Below are positions 27,165 through 35,116 of a DNA stretch of 64,000 nt, one piece after another (the first letter of the stretch is position 1; every line of letters begins with the position of its first letter). Source of the DNA: an uncultured Clostridia bacterium (lineage in GTDB: Bacteria; Bacillota; Clostridia; Christensenellales; Borkfalkiaceae). The stretch is from positions 24,286-88,285 of the forward strand of contig CASEDP010000005.1 in NCBI GenBank assembly GCA_949286835.1. Reading direction: 5' to 3'. Below the pieces are notes generated by a model. The model was not told the DNA's origin. It worked only from the letters and a program-made list of their open reading frames with translations, and searched no databases. The translations under genes and the position numbers were made by a program.

Positions 27165-27193
27165 ATTATATAAAAAAAACAACTAAAATGCAA
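27165..27193 (-). promoter_or_regulatory. Promoter of the abiF-family gene
   Basis: TTGCAT (27193-27188), 17-bp spacer, TATAAT (27170-27165). Its -35 box covers the ATG at 27188, one reason to place the helicase start at 27203. Confidence 0.75.
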
Positions 27194-27202
27194 GGAATTA
27201 CT

Positions 27203-30109
27203 ATGCCACAAGAATTTTTTATACAAAGACCGCAGATTAACCCCACTATATATGCCTACGAACTTGTAAATGTGCCGTCGCACAAGGGCTATGTTAAAGT
27301 GGGCTTTACCGACCGCGACGTTGAAACGCGAGTTAATGAACAACTTCATACAAGCGGCGTGCCGTATAAAATTATTCTGAAAGAGAGCGCAATGCGCCCC
27401 GACGGAACGTGCTTTACCGACCACGACGTACATACCATTTTAAGGCGCAAGGGTAAACTGCGCCTTAACGAAGGTACAGACAAAAACGAGTGGTTTGCCT
27501 GCACTACTACAGATATTATTTCAGCTATAAATGAGCTTAGATACGGCATAGTTACGGACGAATTGCGCACAAAGACATTCAGAATGCGCCCCGAACAGAC
27601 CATTGCCGTACAGAAGACTATGGAGTTTTATTCCGCCGCAAAAGCCGAAGAACCTACAAAAGCACCTAAATTTTTATGGAATGCAAAAATGCGCTTCGGC
27701 AAGACTTTTGCCGCCTATCAGCTCTCCAAAAAAATGGGCTTTAAGCGCATACTTGTTCTGACCTTCAAGCCTGCGGTGGAATCAGCCTGGCGCGAAGACC
27801 TTTTGACTCACGTCGATTTTGAAGGCTGGCAATTTGTCTCCAACAAAGACGCACACGACAACAAAATAAATATTGACGCGCAATTCACCTCTGCGGACAA
27901 GTCCCGCCCCATTGTAGTTTTCGGTTCATTTCAGGACCTTCTCGGCACTAACGAAAACGGCGGCATTAAGGCTAAAAACGAGTTCATCCACACCGAACCT
28001 TGGGATCTTGTAATCTTCGACGAATACCACTTTGGTGCATGGCGAGAGAATGCCAAAAAGCTGTTCGATAACCCCGACGAAGAAGCCGACAGCGACTTCG
28101 ATATGGAAAAGTACAAGCGCGACGAGGCAGACAACGCCTTTAACGAAACTTTCCTGCCCATATCCACACGCTACTACCTCTATCTTTCGGGTACTCCCTT
28201 CCGCGCCATCAACAGCGGCGAATTTATCGAAGACCAGATTTATAACTGGACATATTCGGACGAACAGCGCGCAAAAGCCGAATGGATAGGCTCTGATAAC
28301 CCCTACCTTTCGCTTCCGCGCATGGTAATGCTGACTTACCGCATCCCTGAAAGCATAAGGCAGATTGCCGTTCAGGGCGAGTTTGACGAGTTCGATTTGA
28401 ACGTCTTCTTCTCCGCCACGGGCAAGGGCGAAAATGCTCATTTTGTGTACGAGGACTATGTTCAGAAATGGCTTGACCTGATACGCGGCTCCTACCTGCC
28501 TTCGAGCGTGGACGACTTGAAACTCGGTCAGGACAAGCGTCCTCCCATGCCATATTCGGACACGAGGCTGTTGAACATTTTAACCCACACGCTCTGGTTC
28601 CTGCCAAATGTTGCAAGCTGCCAAGCAATGGCAAATCTACTCAGGCAACGACAGAACACCTTTTACCACGACTATACAATCAACGTCTGCGCAGGCACCG
28701 AGGCAGGAATAGGTCTTGACGCGCTTCGCCCCGTGCAGGCTTCTATGGGCAATCCGCTTGAAACAAAGACGATTACCCTCTCCTGCGGCAAACTTACAAC
28801 AGGCGTTACCATCAGACCTTTGACGGGCATATTTATGCTGCGCAACTTAAAATCGCCCGAAACCTACTTTCAAGCAGCGTTCCGCGTGCAAAGCCCGTGG
28901 GAGGTTACCGACGATAATGGCGATAAGCGCATAATCAAGCAGGAATGTTATGTATTTGACTTTGCGCTTGACAGAGCGTTACGGCAGATTTCGGACTACT
29001 CCTGCCGCCTCAATGTAGAGGAGAGCAACCCCGAAAAGAAGGTTGCGGAGTTCATTCATTTCCTGCCCGTACTTGCTTATGACGGCAGCACAATGAAGCA
29101 GATTAACGCTCAGGATGTCCTCGACATTGCCATGGCGGGAACGAGCGCAACTCTGCTTGCCAAACGCTGGGAATCTGCTTTGCTCGTCAATGTAGATAAT
29201 GAAACGCTTGCAAGGCTTCTGAACAATCAGAATGCGCTTGATGCCCTTATGCGCATTGAGGGCTTCCGCTCCTTAAATCAGGACATTGAAACGATTATCA
29301 ATAAGTCAGAAAGCGTCAAAAAGGCAAAAAAAGAGGGCGAAAACAAACTTACGCCCAAGGAAAAGAAAGAGCTTACAGAAGCAGAGAAAGAATATAAGTC
29401 AAAGAGAAAAGAGATACAGGAAAAGCTGATAAAGTTCGCCACGCGCGTGCCAGTGTTTATGTATCTTACCGACTACCGTGAACGCTCGCTCAAAGATGTC
29501 ATCACACAGTTGGAGCCGGGACTTTTCAAAAAGGTTACGGGACTTGACGTCAAGGACTTCGAGTTGTTGTGTTCGCTCGGCTTATTTAACGCTAATGTAA
29601 TGAATGAGGCTATATTTGGCTTTAAAAGGTATGAAGACGCAAGCCTTACTTATACGGGCATTGACAAGCACAACTCGGACGAAATCGGCGGTTGGGACAC
29701 CACCATTCGCAAGGAAGAATACGAAAAGCTGTTCTATAACCAGCAGGCAACAATGACGGCGTCCGACATTCAAGACACGCTTTCGGAAGACTTTACCATT
29801 CCTTTTGATGACAGTGAGATTGCCGCGTCCGACGATATGGAAGACGAAGAAGTTGCCTCTCCCCCTACTGTCGGGGATACAGAAAATAGCGTAACGCCGA
29901 CAGACGCGGCTGCGACCGATAAAGCCGAAGAAGATATTGACCTATCCGCCGTAACGGTAGGCACAAAGGTAATTCACGCAAAATTCGGCAAAGGCACAGT
30001 CATAAAGATTGATAAGCGCAGCGCATACGTTCACGTTGCCTTCTCCGTCGGCGAAAAAACTTTCGGCCTATACAACGCCTTCAAAATGGGGTTTTTGAAG
30101 ATGAAGTAA
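27203..30109 (+). CDS. GIY-YIG nuclease fused to superfamily 2 helicase (restriction-type)
   Basis: About 968 residues from ATG 27203 (MPQEFFIQRPQ), which has AAGGA six bases upstream; ATG 27188 has no such site. N-terminal GIY-YIG/T5orf172-like domain (about 15-95): IYAYELVNVPSHKGYVKVGF then Arg in VETRVNEQ. Helicase core: Walker A NAKMRFGKT (GKT near 168), DEYH (273-276), SGTPFRA, and TTGVTIRPL followed by QAAFRVQSPW. A coiled coil (KKAKKEGENKLTPKEKKEL) and a C-terminal Tudor-like segment (HAKFGKGTVIKI) follow. Probably the cutting and translocating subunit of the system whose methyltransferases lie upstream. Exact R-M type not assignable. Confidence 0.85.
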   Translation: MPQEFFIQRPQINPTIYAYELVNVPSHKGYVKVGFTDRDVETRVNEQLHTSGVPYKIILKESAMRPDGTCFTDHDVHTILRRKGKLRLNEGTDKNEWFACTTTDIISAINELRYGIVTDELRTKTFRMRPEQTIAVQKTMEFYSAAKAEEPTKAPKFLWNAKMRFGKTFAAYQLSKKMGFKRILVLTFKPAVESAWREDLLTHVDFEGWQFVSNKDAHDNKINIDAQFTSADKSRPIVVFGSFQDLLGTNENGGIKAKNEFIHTEPWDLVIFDEYHFGAWRENAKKLFDNPDEEADSDFDMEKYKRDEADNAFNETFLPISTRYYLYLSGTPFRAINSGEFIEDQIYNWTYSDEQRAKAEWIGSDNPYLSLPRMVMLTYRIPESIRQIAVQGEFDEFDLNVFFSATGKGENAHFVYEDYVQKWLDLIRGSYLPSSVDDLKLGQDKRPPMPYSDTRLLNILTHTLWFLPNVASCQAMANLLRQRQNTFYHDYTINVCAGTEAGIGLDALRPVQASMGNPLETKTITLSCGKLTTGVTIRPLTGIFMLRNLKSPETYFQAAFRVQSPWEVTDDNGDKRIIKQECYVFDFALDRALRQISDYSCRLNVEESNPEKKVAEFIHFLPVLAYDGSTMKQINAQDVLDIAMAGTSATLLAKRWESALLVNVDNETLARLLNNQNALDALMRIEGFRSLNQDIETIINKSESVKKAKKEGENKLTPKEKKELTEAEKEYKSKRKEIQEKLIKFATRVPVFMYLTDYRERSLKDVITQLEPGLFKKVTGLDVKDFELLCSLGLFNANVMNEAIFGFKRYEDASLTYTGIDKHNSDEIGGWDTTIRKEEYEKLFYNQQATMTASDIQDTLSEDFTIPFDDSEIAASDDMEDEEVASPPTVGDTENSVTPTDAAATDKAEEDIDLSAVTVGTKVIHAKFGKGTVIKIDKRSAYVHVAFSVGEKTFGLYNAFKMGFLKMK

Positions 30110-30124
30110 TGATATATAAACGAC

Positions 30125-30150
30125 AAAAGGGAGCAGGTCGCTCCCTTTTT
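30125..30150 (+). terminator. Terminator after the GIY-YIG/helicase gene
   Basis: AAAGGGAGC/GCTCCCTTT stem with a short loop ending in a T run, 16 bp after the stop. Confidence 0.85.
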
Positions 30151-30327
30151 AATTAGCCTGATTAAAACTATTGGTTGCGCCAACAGAATGTCGAATAATT
30201 ATTGTCCACACTATCAAGTTCAAAGTATTTGATACATTCCAACTTTTTTAACAAACCACTCCCAAATTTTTCACTTTCAAGCAAAGAGATATATTGATGT
30301 CAGCCAATTCAACGCTAATTTAATATA

Positions 30328-30356
30328 TTGCAAATCACAATAGAAAATAATATAAT
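30328..30356 (+). promoter_or_regulatory. Promoter of the PLD-like gene
   Basis: TTGCAA (30328-30333), 17-bp spacer, TATAAT (30351-30356), 34 bp before the ATG. Confidence 0.75.
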
Positions 30357-30389
30357 TTAATTACTTATACAAAAATATAGGAACTAAAA

Positions 30390-31997
30390 ATGGAATTACA
30401 ACAACTTATTAATTTATTACTTAAAGATAATATTATTGGTTCTTACGAATATTGCGAAGTCGTACAAATTCTTCTTCTTCCGAAAAATAATAATTATGCT
30501 CTGAATTATTTTACGCATATAGAATGTTCATCACGCTTTAAGTCTGCCGTAGACGAAAGTTATTTAACATCTAAGCCAATTACAATTTCTAACGATTTTA
30601 AATTATGTATCACAAAGAAAATAATTCCTGTTAATGAATTCGTTTCGACATTCATCTCTGCGGAAAATACAAATCAGTGGATTTATGGACATAAAGTGGT
30701 TGATTTAGATCAATGCTTCTATGCTGGTGCAAAATTCATTCCAGAAATAGATCCGACATCTTCAAAATATGGACAGTTTATTCCCCTAGAACGGTACTTA
30801 TATGGAGGTAATTTTAATGGAAATTACTATATTGTTGAACTATTCAGCAAAAAAGAAAAATTATTATCAATGTTAACTAAAGACCATATTGCTAAAATTC
30901 AAAGCCACATTAATGCTGCAGGATTATTCTATAAGCTTTCTGCCTTAGAAGATCGGATTGGCAATATAGTCTGTAAAATACCTGTAGAAAATTTACATGT
31001 GACCCCAAAACTATTAAACGAACAAGGAATCATTCTAAATGTCGAATACATGCCTTGCTTGTCCGATAAAAAATTGTTAAAAATAATAGAACAACGCAGT
31101 GATGGTCTAATTTATTATTTTAATACGTCTTTTGTAGAATCAAATTCTTTTCCTATAAAACTAAGCGCCAATCAAATGACTAATTTAATAACCATATTGG
31201 ACTTTAGCTCAAGGTTACCTCTTTATAGCGCTGTATTTGATTACACGCGGCATTATGGTTATTTTTCTCATATCACACCGCCATTAATTTGTGGAGGGTC
31301 TCCCGATGAGCGAGAATTTATTGACATGAATCAAAAATCAATAAAACTACCACTTAAGACGCTTACATATCATGGAGAACTTATTGAGTTTATAGAAGAA
31401 GGGAACGCTATAAAAAGACAAACACATTTAGAAGAAAACTGGATGCAAGAACATGGATATTTAAAAATTTACAAATCTCAAAGCCATGCTCAAGCAATAC
31501 AAGACATACGAGATATTTTAAACAATAATATCTTATTTGATTTAGAGGAAATATGTGTTATAGACCCTTATCTAAGCGCAGGCGATCTTATCAATACTGT
31601 GCTATTTTGTAAGAAATACAACATAAAGATACGAGCTTTGACATCTTACAATAAAATACACAATAATCTTATCACTGCTAATGACAGTGACTTCCTTGGG
31701 TTTAAACAAGGACAATCAGAAATTCTTGCTCGTTCTCTGTCAAATGTCACCGATTTAAAGATCGAGTTTCGAACTATCCGAGATAATTTTGGCTTTGCGT
31801 TTCATGATAGATTTATTATGATGAGATACAAAATCAATCGTGATCGTGTATGGTCATTAGGCTCATCAATAAACTCAATAGGAAAAGAACACTCTATTCT
31901 ACATATCGTCAGCATCCCCGAAACAGTAACATCAATATTTGATGAGTTATGGGAATTAACCCAAGATACAAAATGCTTGATATATAAAAATTTCTAG
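30390..31997 (+). CDS. PLD-like phosphodiesterase-domain protein, putative defence gene
   Basis: 535 residues, strongly AT-rich. The N-terminal 350 residues resemble nothing I can name. The C-terminal part has phospholipase D-like features: CVIDPYLSAGDLI (Asp392-Pro-Tyr-Leu395), FHDRFIMM (His472-Asp473-Arg474) and LGSSINSIGKEHS (Gly491-Ser-Ser... to Glu500). Only one HxD/K-type motif is visible, so it may act as a dimer or bind without cutting. A loose resemblance to the VPA1262 family is possible but unproven. It stands alone with its own promoter between the R-M-like set and the mobilization genes. Confidence 0.7.
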   Translation: MELQQLINLLLKDNIIGSYEYCEVVQILLLPKNNNYALNYFTHIECSSRFKSAVDESYLTSKPITISNDFKLCITKKIIPVNEFVSTFISAENTNQWIYGHKVVDLDQCFYAGAKFIPEIDPTSSKYGQFIPLERYLYGGNFNGNYYIVELFSKKEKLLSMLTKDHIAKIQSHINAAGLFYKLSALEDRIGNIVCKIPVENLHVTPKLLNEQGIILNVEYMPCLSDKKLLKIIEQRSDGLIYYFNTSFVESNSFPIKLSANQMTNLITILDFSSRLPLYSAVFDYTRHYGYFSHITPPLICGGSPDEREFIDMNQKSIKLPLKTLTYHGELIEFIEEGNAIKRQTHLEENWMQEHGYLKIYKSQSHAQAIQDIRDILNNNILFDLEEICVIDPYLSAGDLINTVLFCKKYNIKIRALTSYNKIHNNLITANDSDFLGFKQGQSEILARSLSNVTDLKIEFRTIRDNFGFAFHDRFIMMRYKINRDRVWSLGSSINSIGKEHSILHIVSIPETVTSIFDELWELTQDTKCLIYKNF

Positions 31998-32033
31998 CAT
32001 TACACAAATATCAAACATTTGTTTGTGTTTTGC

Positions 32034-32063
32034 TTGACAAGGGCAGTGTAGCTATGCTATAAT
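32034..32063 (+). promoter_or_regulatory. Promoter of the structured region
   Basis: TTGACA (32034-32039), 18-bp spacer, TATAAT (32058-32063). Transcription would begin at about 32070, with no usable ORF close behind. Confidence 0.8.
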
Positions 32064-32430
32064 GCGCTTAGGACGAATGGAAGAAATTCTGTTCGTCTGC
32101 GCAGAATACCCGTATCGGTGCAAGAAACGAGGAATTATGTGTCTGTTCCCATTGCCTTATGCAGTTTGCAACTGTTCGGCTATATGGCTTTAACGGACAG
32201 ATTGGCTGGCGACTATCGGTCGCAAAGGCGGTATTCTGCGGACAAAAAACGGTACCCGAGCGGTCTGGTTTCCGATAAAGCCCCTACACCATTTTTATGG
32301 TTCTGGCGGCAAGCAGTTTTTGTGTTGCCGAGGCTTGCGATGATGGGTTCAAAAGAATAACTCGTTTGTTGTGCTGTGACCTGAATTATTTATCAGTAGC
32401 CGACGGCGGTTATCACTGTTTATAATAAGC
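32064..32430 (+). ncRNA. Candidate large structured RNA upstream of the mobilization genes
   Basis: Pairings seen: TGCGC (32063-32067) with GCGCA (32099-32103) enclosing GACGAA/TTCGTC (32072-32077, 32092-32097); an alternative long-range helix CGCAGAATACC (32100-32110) with GGTATTCTGCG (32230-32240), 11 bp without mismatch; inside it GCGAC/GTCGC near 32209-32223 and CAGTT/AACTG near 32162-32174; then CGGCAA/TTGCCG near 32308-32330. The two first helices exclude each other, which suggests switching. The 80-codon plus-strand ORF at 32118-32360 has no ribosome binding site and no protein-like pattern. Confidence 0.55.
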
Positions 32431-32607
32431 GGCTTTTCAGCCGTTTGCGGTGGAGTTTTATACTCCCACCGTTGCTTTTGCTATGCGTTCTATCGCATAG
32501 ACAAGAGCGTTATAAGCATACCGTTTTTTGGACATTTTCTATACAAAAATCTTAGTCCATAGGAAGGTAGCTTTCTATGGACTTTTTCTATCTAAAAACG
32601 GTATGTA
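32431..32607 (+). repeat. Array of four strong stem-loops
   Basis: In order: CGGCT/AGCCG (32430-32443); CGGTGGAGT/ACT-C-CCACCG (32448-32471); CTATGCG/CGCATAG (32481-32500); and a two-level structure in which CATACCGTTTTT (32517-32528) pairs with AAAAACGGTATG (32594-32605) around an inner 13-bp stem AGTCCATAGGAAG/CTTTCTATGGACT with loop GTAG. The last lies just before the ribosome binding site of the next genes. It could be an attenuator, part of the RNA upstream, or a protein-binding DNA site. Confidence 0.75.
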
Positions 32608-32628
32608 ACCACAGGGAGGTGATGATAT

Positions 32629-32643
32629 ATGAGGGCAAGATAG
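32629..32643 (+). CDS. Possible four-codon leader ORF (MRAR)
   Basis: ATG AGG GCA AGA TAG preceded by an ideal GGAGGTGA six bases upstream, the best ribosome binding site in the element. An overlapping alternative from ATG 32622 (MIYEGKIAYRENTKL) ends at a TGA that overlaps the next gene's ATG (ATGA). Either could couple or attenuate translation of 32666-33334. Confidence 0.35.
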   Translation: MRAR

Positions 32644-32665
32644 CCTACAGAGAAAACACAAAATT

Positions 32666-33334
32666 ATGAAAAACGAGGAGGTAAAGACAATAGAAGAATT
32701 CAATTTTTATGAACTGTTTTGGAACGTAGTAAAAGACGAAAACGACGCGGACATTGCCTGTATGCTGCACCAAATCTGCGAGTATATGTTTGAGGGGAAA
32801 GACAACAGTTTCGACGAGCAGAAATTCAATGTAATCTGGGCAGATTTAAAGGACATCCTCTCCCTTCAACGCCAAGAAAAGTTGAACGGTAAAAAAGCTT
32901 CAAAGTACGACAGATTGTGGAGACATTTCTCCTTTAAGAAAAGCTACTTTGATAAGCTGAAACTTATGAATTTGAACGACGGCGGCGCGTACATCAGAGC
33001 TATATGCGAGCAAGCATTCGAAGGCAAAATTGCGAAAGATTTACCACCGCAGGCAGAGAAGTTTTATTCGCTTGCAAGACTTACGTTAGATATATCTCTC
33101 GAACGCAAAAAGGCAGGCTCGAAGGGCGGCAAGTCAAAGTCAAAATCAAAGCCGATTAAGCGAACAATAGACGACCTTAAAGCTCTCGGCTGCACGGGTA
33201 ATTTAAGCACGGAAAATCCCATACTTGAAGGCGTTGATTTGAATAAGCTTTATGACCATATAAAAGCTCATAAAGATTTACAAAATTTGTCGCTCTATAA
33301 GGCGGTGGAATGCTATAAAAACGCCGTTAATTAA
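32666..33334 (+). CDS. Replication-associated-type protein (DUF6291-like), uncertain
   Basis: 222 residues. N-terminal part (FYELFWNVVKDENDADIACM then HQICEYMFEG) resembles the DUF6291/phage replisome-organizer type proteins found beside mobilization genes of Clostridia elements; this is by eye. The middle is rich in Lys and Ser (KKAGSKGGKSKSKSKPIKR), a possible flexible linker or DNA contact, followed by a small helical end (LNKLYDHIKAHKDLQNLSL). The ATG at 32666 has no close ribosome binding site; translation probably depends on coupling to the short ORF upstream. It directly precedes the oriT-like site. Confidence 0.6.
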   Translation: MKNEEVKTIEEFNFYELFWNVVKDENDADIACMLHQICEYMFEGKDNSFDEQKFNVIWADLKDILSLQRQEKLNGKKASKYDRLWRHFSFKKSYFDKLKLMNLNDGGAYIRAICEQAFEGKIAKDLPPQAEKFYSLARLTLDISLERKKAGSKGGKSKSKSKPIKRTIDDLKALGCTGNLSTENPILEGVDLNKLYDHIKAHKDLQNLSLYKAVECYKNAVN

Positions 33335-33408
33335 GGGATATATGCCACTCAATTTTTTGCGCAAGCAAAATTACAAGCAAATAACTAATATGCCCCCTGC
33401 AAGGGCGA

Positions 33409-33438
33409 ACTGGGCTACTTGTAGCCTAGTGAGATATA
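33409..33438 (+). other. Putative oriT (MobV type)
   Basis: Inverted repeat ACTGGGCTAC-TT-GTAGCCTAGT (33409-33430, 10 bp with one wobble). Its right arm runs into TAGTGAGATATA (33427-33438), which matches 10 of 12 positions of TAGTGTGTTATA around the pMV158 MobM nick as I recall it. By analogy the nick would fall after 33433. A second hairpin, AGATAC/GTATCT, follows. The relaxase gene starts 65-110 bp downstream in the same direction, as in pMV158. The remainder of 33335-33500 has no gene. Confidence 0.6.
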
Positions 33439-33547
33439 GATACAAGCGTCAGCGACGTATCTATTAAATCCATAAGAAATTCAACGATAAGGAGGAAAAA
33501 TTATAAGTTATCAGGTAGTAAGAATACAATCATTCCAAAAGAGTGAT

Positions 33548-34762
33548 TTGGGCGGCATTGGTCGGGAGACGGAACGCACAGCAAAGAACAACCGAAACGA
33601 AAACATTGTCAGCGAGAGAACGCCATTAAACTTCTATTTCAAAAAGTCAGACGGCGGGCTTGCGGCTCAATGGAAAAAGACTATGAAGGAGCTGAACGCA
33701 ACGTTCAAGGAAAAAGGGAACTCGGTTGCATTCGAGGGAATGATTATAACCAGCGACAGTGCGTTTTTTGAGCGGCTGGGTTATGTTCCCGGTCTCCCTC
33801 CACCGCCGGAGATTAAAGACTTCTTTGAGAGCGCGTACAAGTTTGCTCTGTACTGCATAGGTTACCACGGCACGGACGCCAACATACTTTCCGCCGTCGT
33901 TCACTATGACGAGACAACTCCGCACTTGCAGCTCTACTACCTCCCGTTGGTCGACACGGCTAAAAAGAAGGTCTACGCCCTGACGGAGGACGGCAAGGTT
34001 GCTCGCAATGAAAAGGGTTCGCCCATACAGCTGAAAGACAAGGACAGAAAGTCGGTATATGAGTACATAAGATTAGAGCAGCCAAAGCTGTGCAGTTCGG
34101 ACTTCTGGGCTGAGCGCGGTGGGCAACACTCTTACGGAAATATGCAGGACGAGTTTTACGACCGAGTAAGCGTGCGGTATGGGCTGGAGCGCGGAGAGGT
34201 CGGTTCCAACAGAAAGCATACTACAAAGTATGAATGGCAGATGAAACAGCGACAAGCCGAACTTGCGGAAGCCGACGACAAATTAAAGAGCAATAAAATT
34301 TATCTTGCAGAAGCTGAGGACCGACTGACACAAACGAAGTTTATGGCGGACATTGCGGAAGCCAGACAAGCCCACGCGGAAAGAGAAGCACAAAGGCTTG
34401 AACAGAGGCAAGAACAATTACAGCGTGAAGTTGCTCCCCTTCAGGCTGCCGCCGACGTTGCAAAACAATACACCGACGGCAAGAAAAAGCCCGACAAGCG
34501 CGACGTGCCAGTTCTCGCTGCCGACAATGCAAGGCTCAGGCAAGAACTGGAATACAGCACCAAGGACCAGCACGAAGTCTTTGAGCTTTACCAGAAGACA
34601 GAGCGCGAGCGGCAAGCTCTCGAAAAAGACGCAAAGACTTTACGAGAGTTACGAGAGCAAGCGCCGGACAAGCTCAAAGAAGCACTTACCGCAGCCGAAC
34701 AGCGTAAAGCTGAAAAACGCTCCACCCCCTTCAAAGGGTCTGGCAACGGCTGGAGCAAATAA
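33548..34762 (+). CDS. mobV: MobV-family relaxase, N-terminus out of frame
   Basis: Nicks oriT and leads the strand during mobilization. Metal-binding motif VVHYDETTPHLQ (HxDE...PH) is clear, followed by a long coiled coil (about 220-390) rich in Gln, Glu and Arg. As read it opens at TTG 33548 with no ribosome binding site. The true N-terminus SYQVVRIQSFQ, matching MobV motif I, lies at 33507-33539 in another frame behind AAGGAGG, but its first codon is ATA (33504) and one base is missing in the A run 33538-33540. Either the gene is damaged or the base was lost in sequencing. The remaining 404 codons are intact. Confidence 0.85.
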   Translation: MGGIGRETERTAKNNRNENIVSERTPLNFYFKKSDGGLAAQWKKTMKELNATFKEKGNSVAFEGMIITSDSAFFERLGYVPGLPPPPEIKDFFESAYKFALYCIGYHGTDANILSAVVHYDETTPHLQLYYLPLVDTAKKKVYALTEDGKVARNEKGSPIQLKDKDRKSVYEYIRLEQPKLCSSDFWAERGGQHSYGNMQDEFYDRVSVRYGLERGEVGSNRKHTTKYEWQMKQRQAELAEADDKLKSNKIYLAEAEDRLTQTKFMADIAEARQAHAEREAQRLEQRQEQLQREVAPLQAAADVAKQYTDGKKKPDKRDVPVLAADNARLRQELEYSTKDQHEVFELYQKTERERQALEKDAKTLRELREQAPDKLKEALTAAEQRKAEKRSTPFKGSGNGWSK

Positions 34763-34802
34763 CTTCCCAAATCCTATTGCTTTTCAAGAAATTTTATGGT
34801 AG

Positions 34803-34833
34803 GATACAAACCACTTCAAAAGTGGTTTGTATC
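34803..34833 (+). repeat. Perfect 14-bp inverted repeat between mobV and the integrase
   Basis: GATACAAACCACTT and AAGTGGTTTGTATC with a 3-base loop. No T run follows, so a simple terminator is unlikely on the plus strand. It lies in the 34763-35023 gap, which otherwise holds no recognised gene. Confidence 0.8.
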
Positions 34834-35023
34834 AATTCCGCAGCATATCCCGAAAAAGATTGCACAGCAAGATTTTTCAGGAAAAGGAGCAACGGATAAA
34901 CCCGCTAAATTAAAAAATTACAACTGAATAATCCGCAGGAGGGACTTAGCGCGCCCAGCTAACTAACAATCAAGGTTATGACGAGCTCTGCCCCGACCTG
35001 TCGGAAATAATAAGGAGGATTTT

Positions 35024-35116
35024 GTGATAGAGTTAATTAAAAATGGTACTCTTCGGGATCCGGCAAGCTGCAGGGTGGCTTGCTGGTACGCACAAGCTAT
35101 GACGGAGACGAGCTGA
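35024..35116 (+). CDS. 30-residue ORF ahead of the integrase
   Basis: GTG start at 35024, five bases after AAGGAGG (35012-35018), reading MIELIKNGTLRDPASC then RVACWYAQAMTETS. It overlaps the open integrase frame by about 37 bp, so it could couple to integrase translation. Two Cys and a Trp are notable for such a short product. Too short to be a normal excisionase. Function unknown. Confidence 0.5.
   Translation: MIELIKNGTLRDPASCRVACWYAQAMTETS

Noticed and set aside
28224..28634. Minus-strand ORFs opposite the helicase gene
   Set aside because: Shadow frames; the plus strand carries continuous helicase motifs.
32118..32360. 80-codon plus-strand ORF in the mobile element
   Set aside because: No ribosome binding site, composition not protein-like, and the same bases form strong RNA helices; treated as part of a structured RNA.
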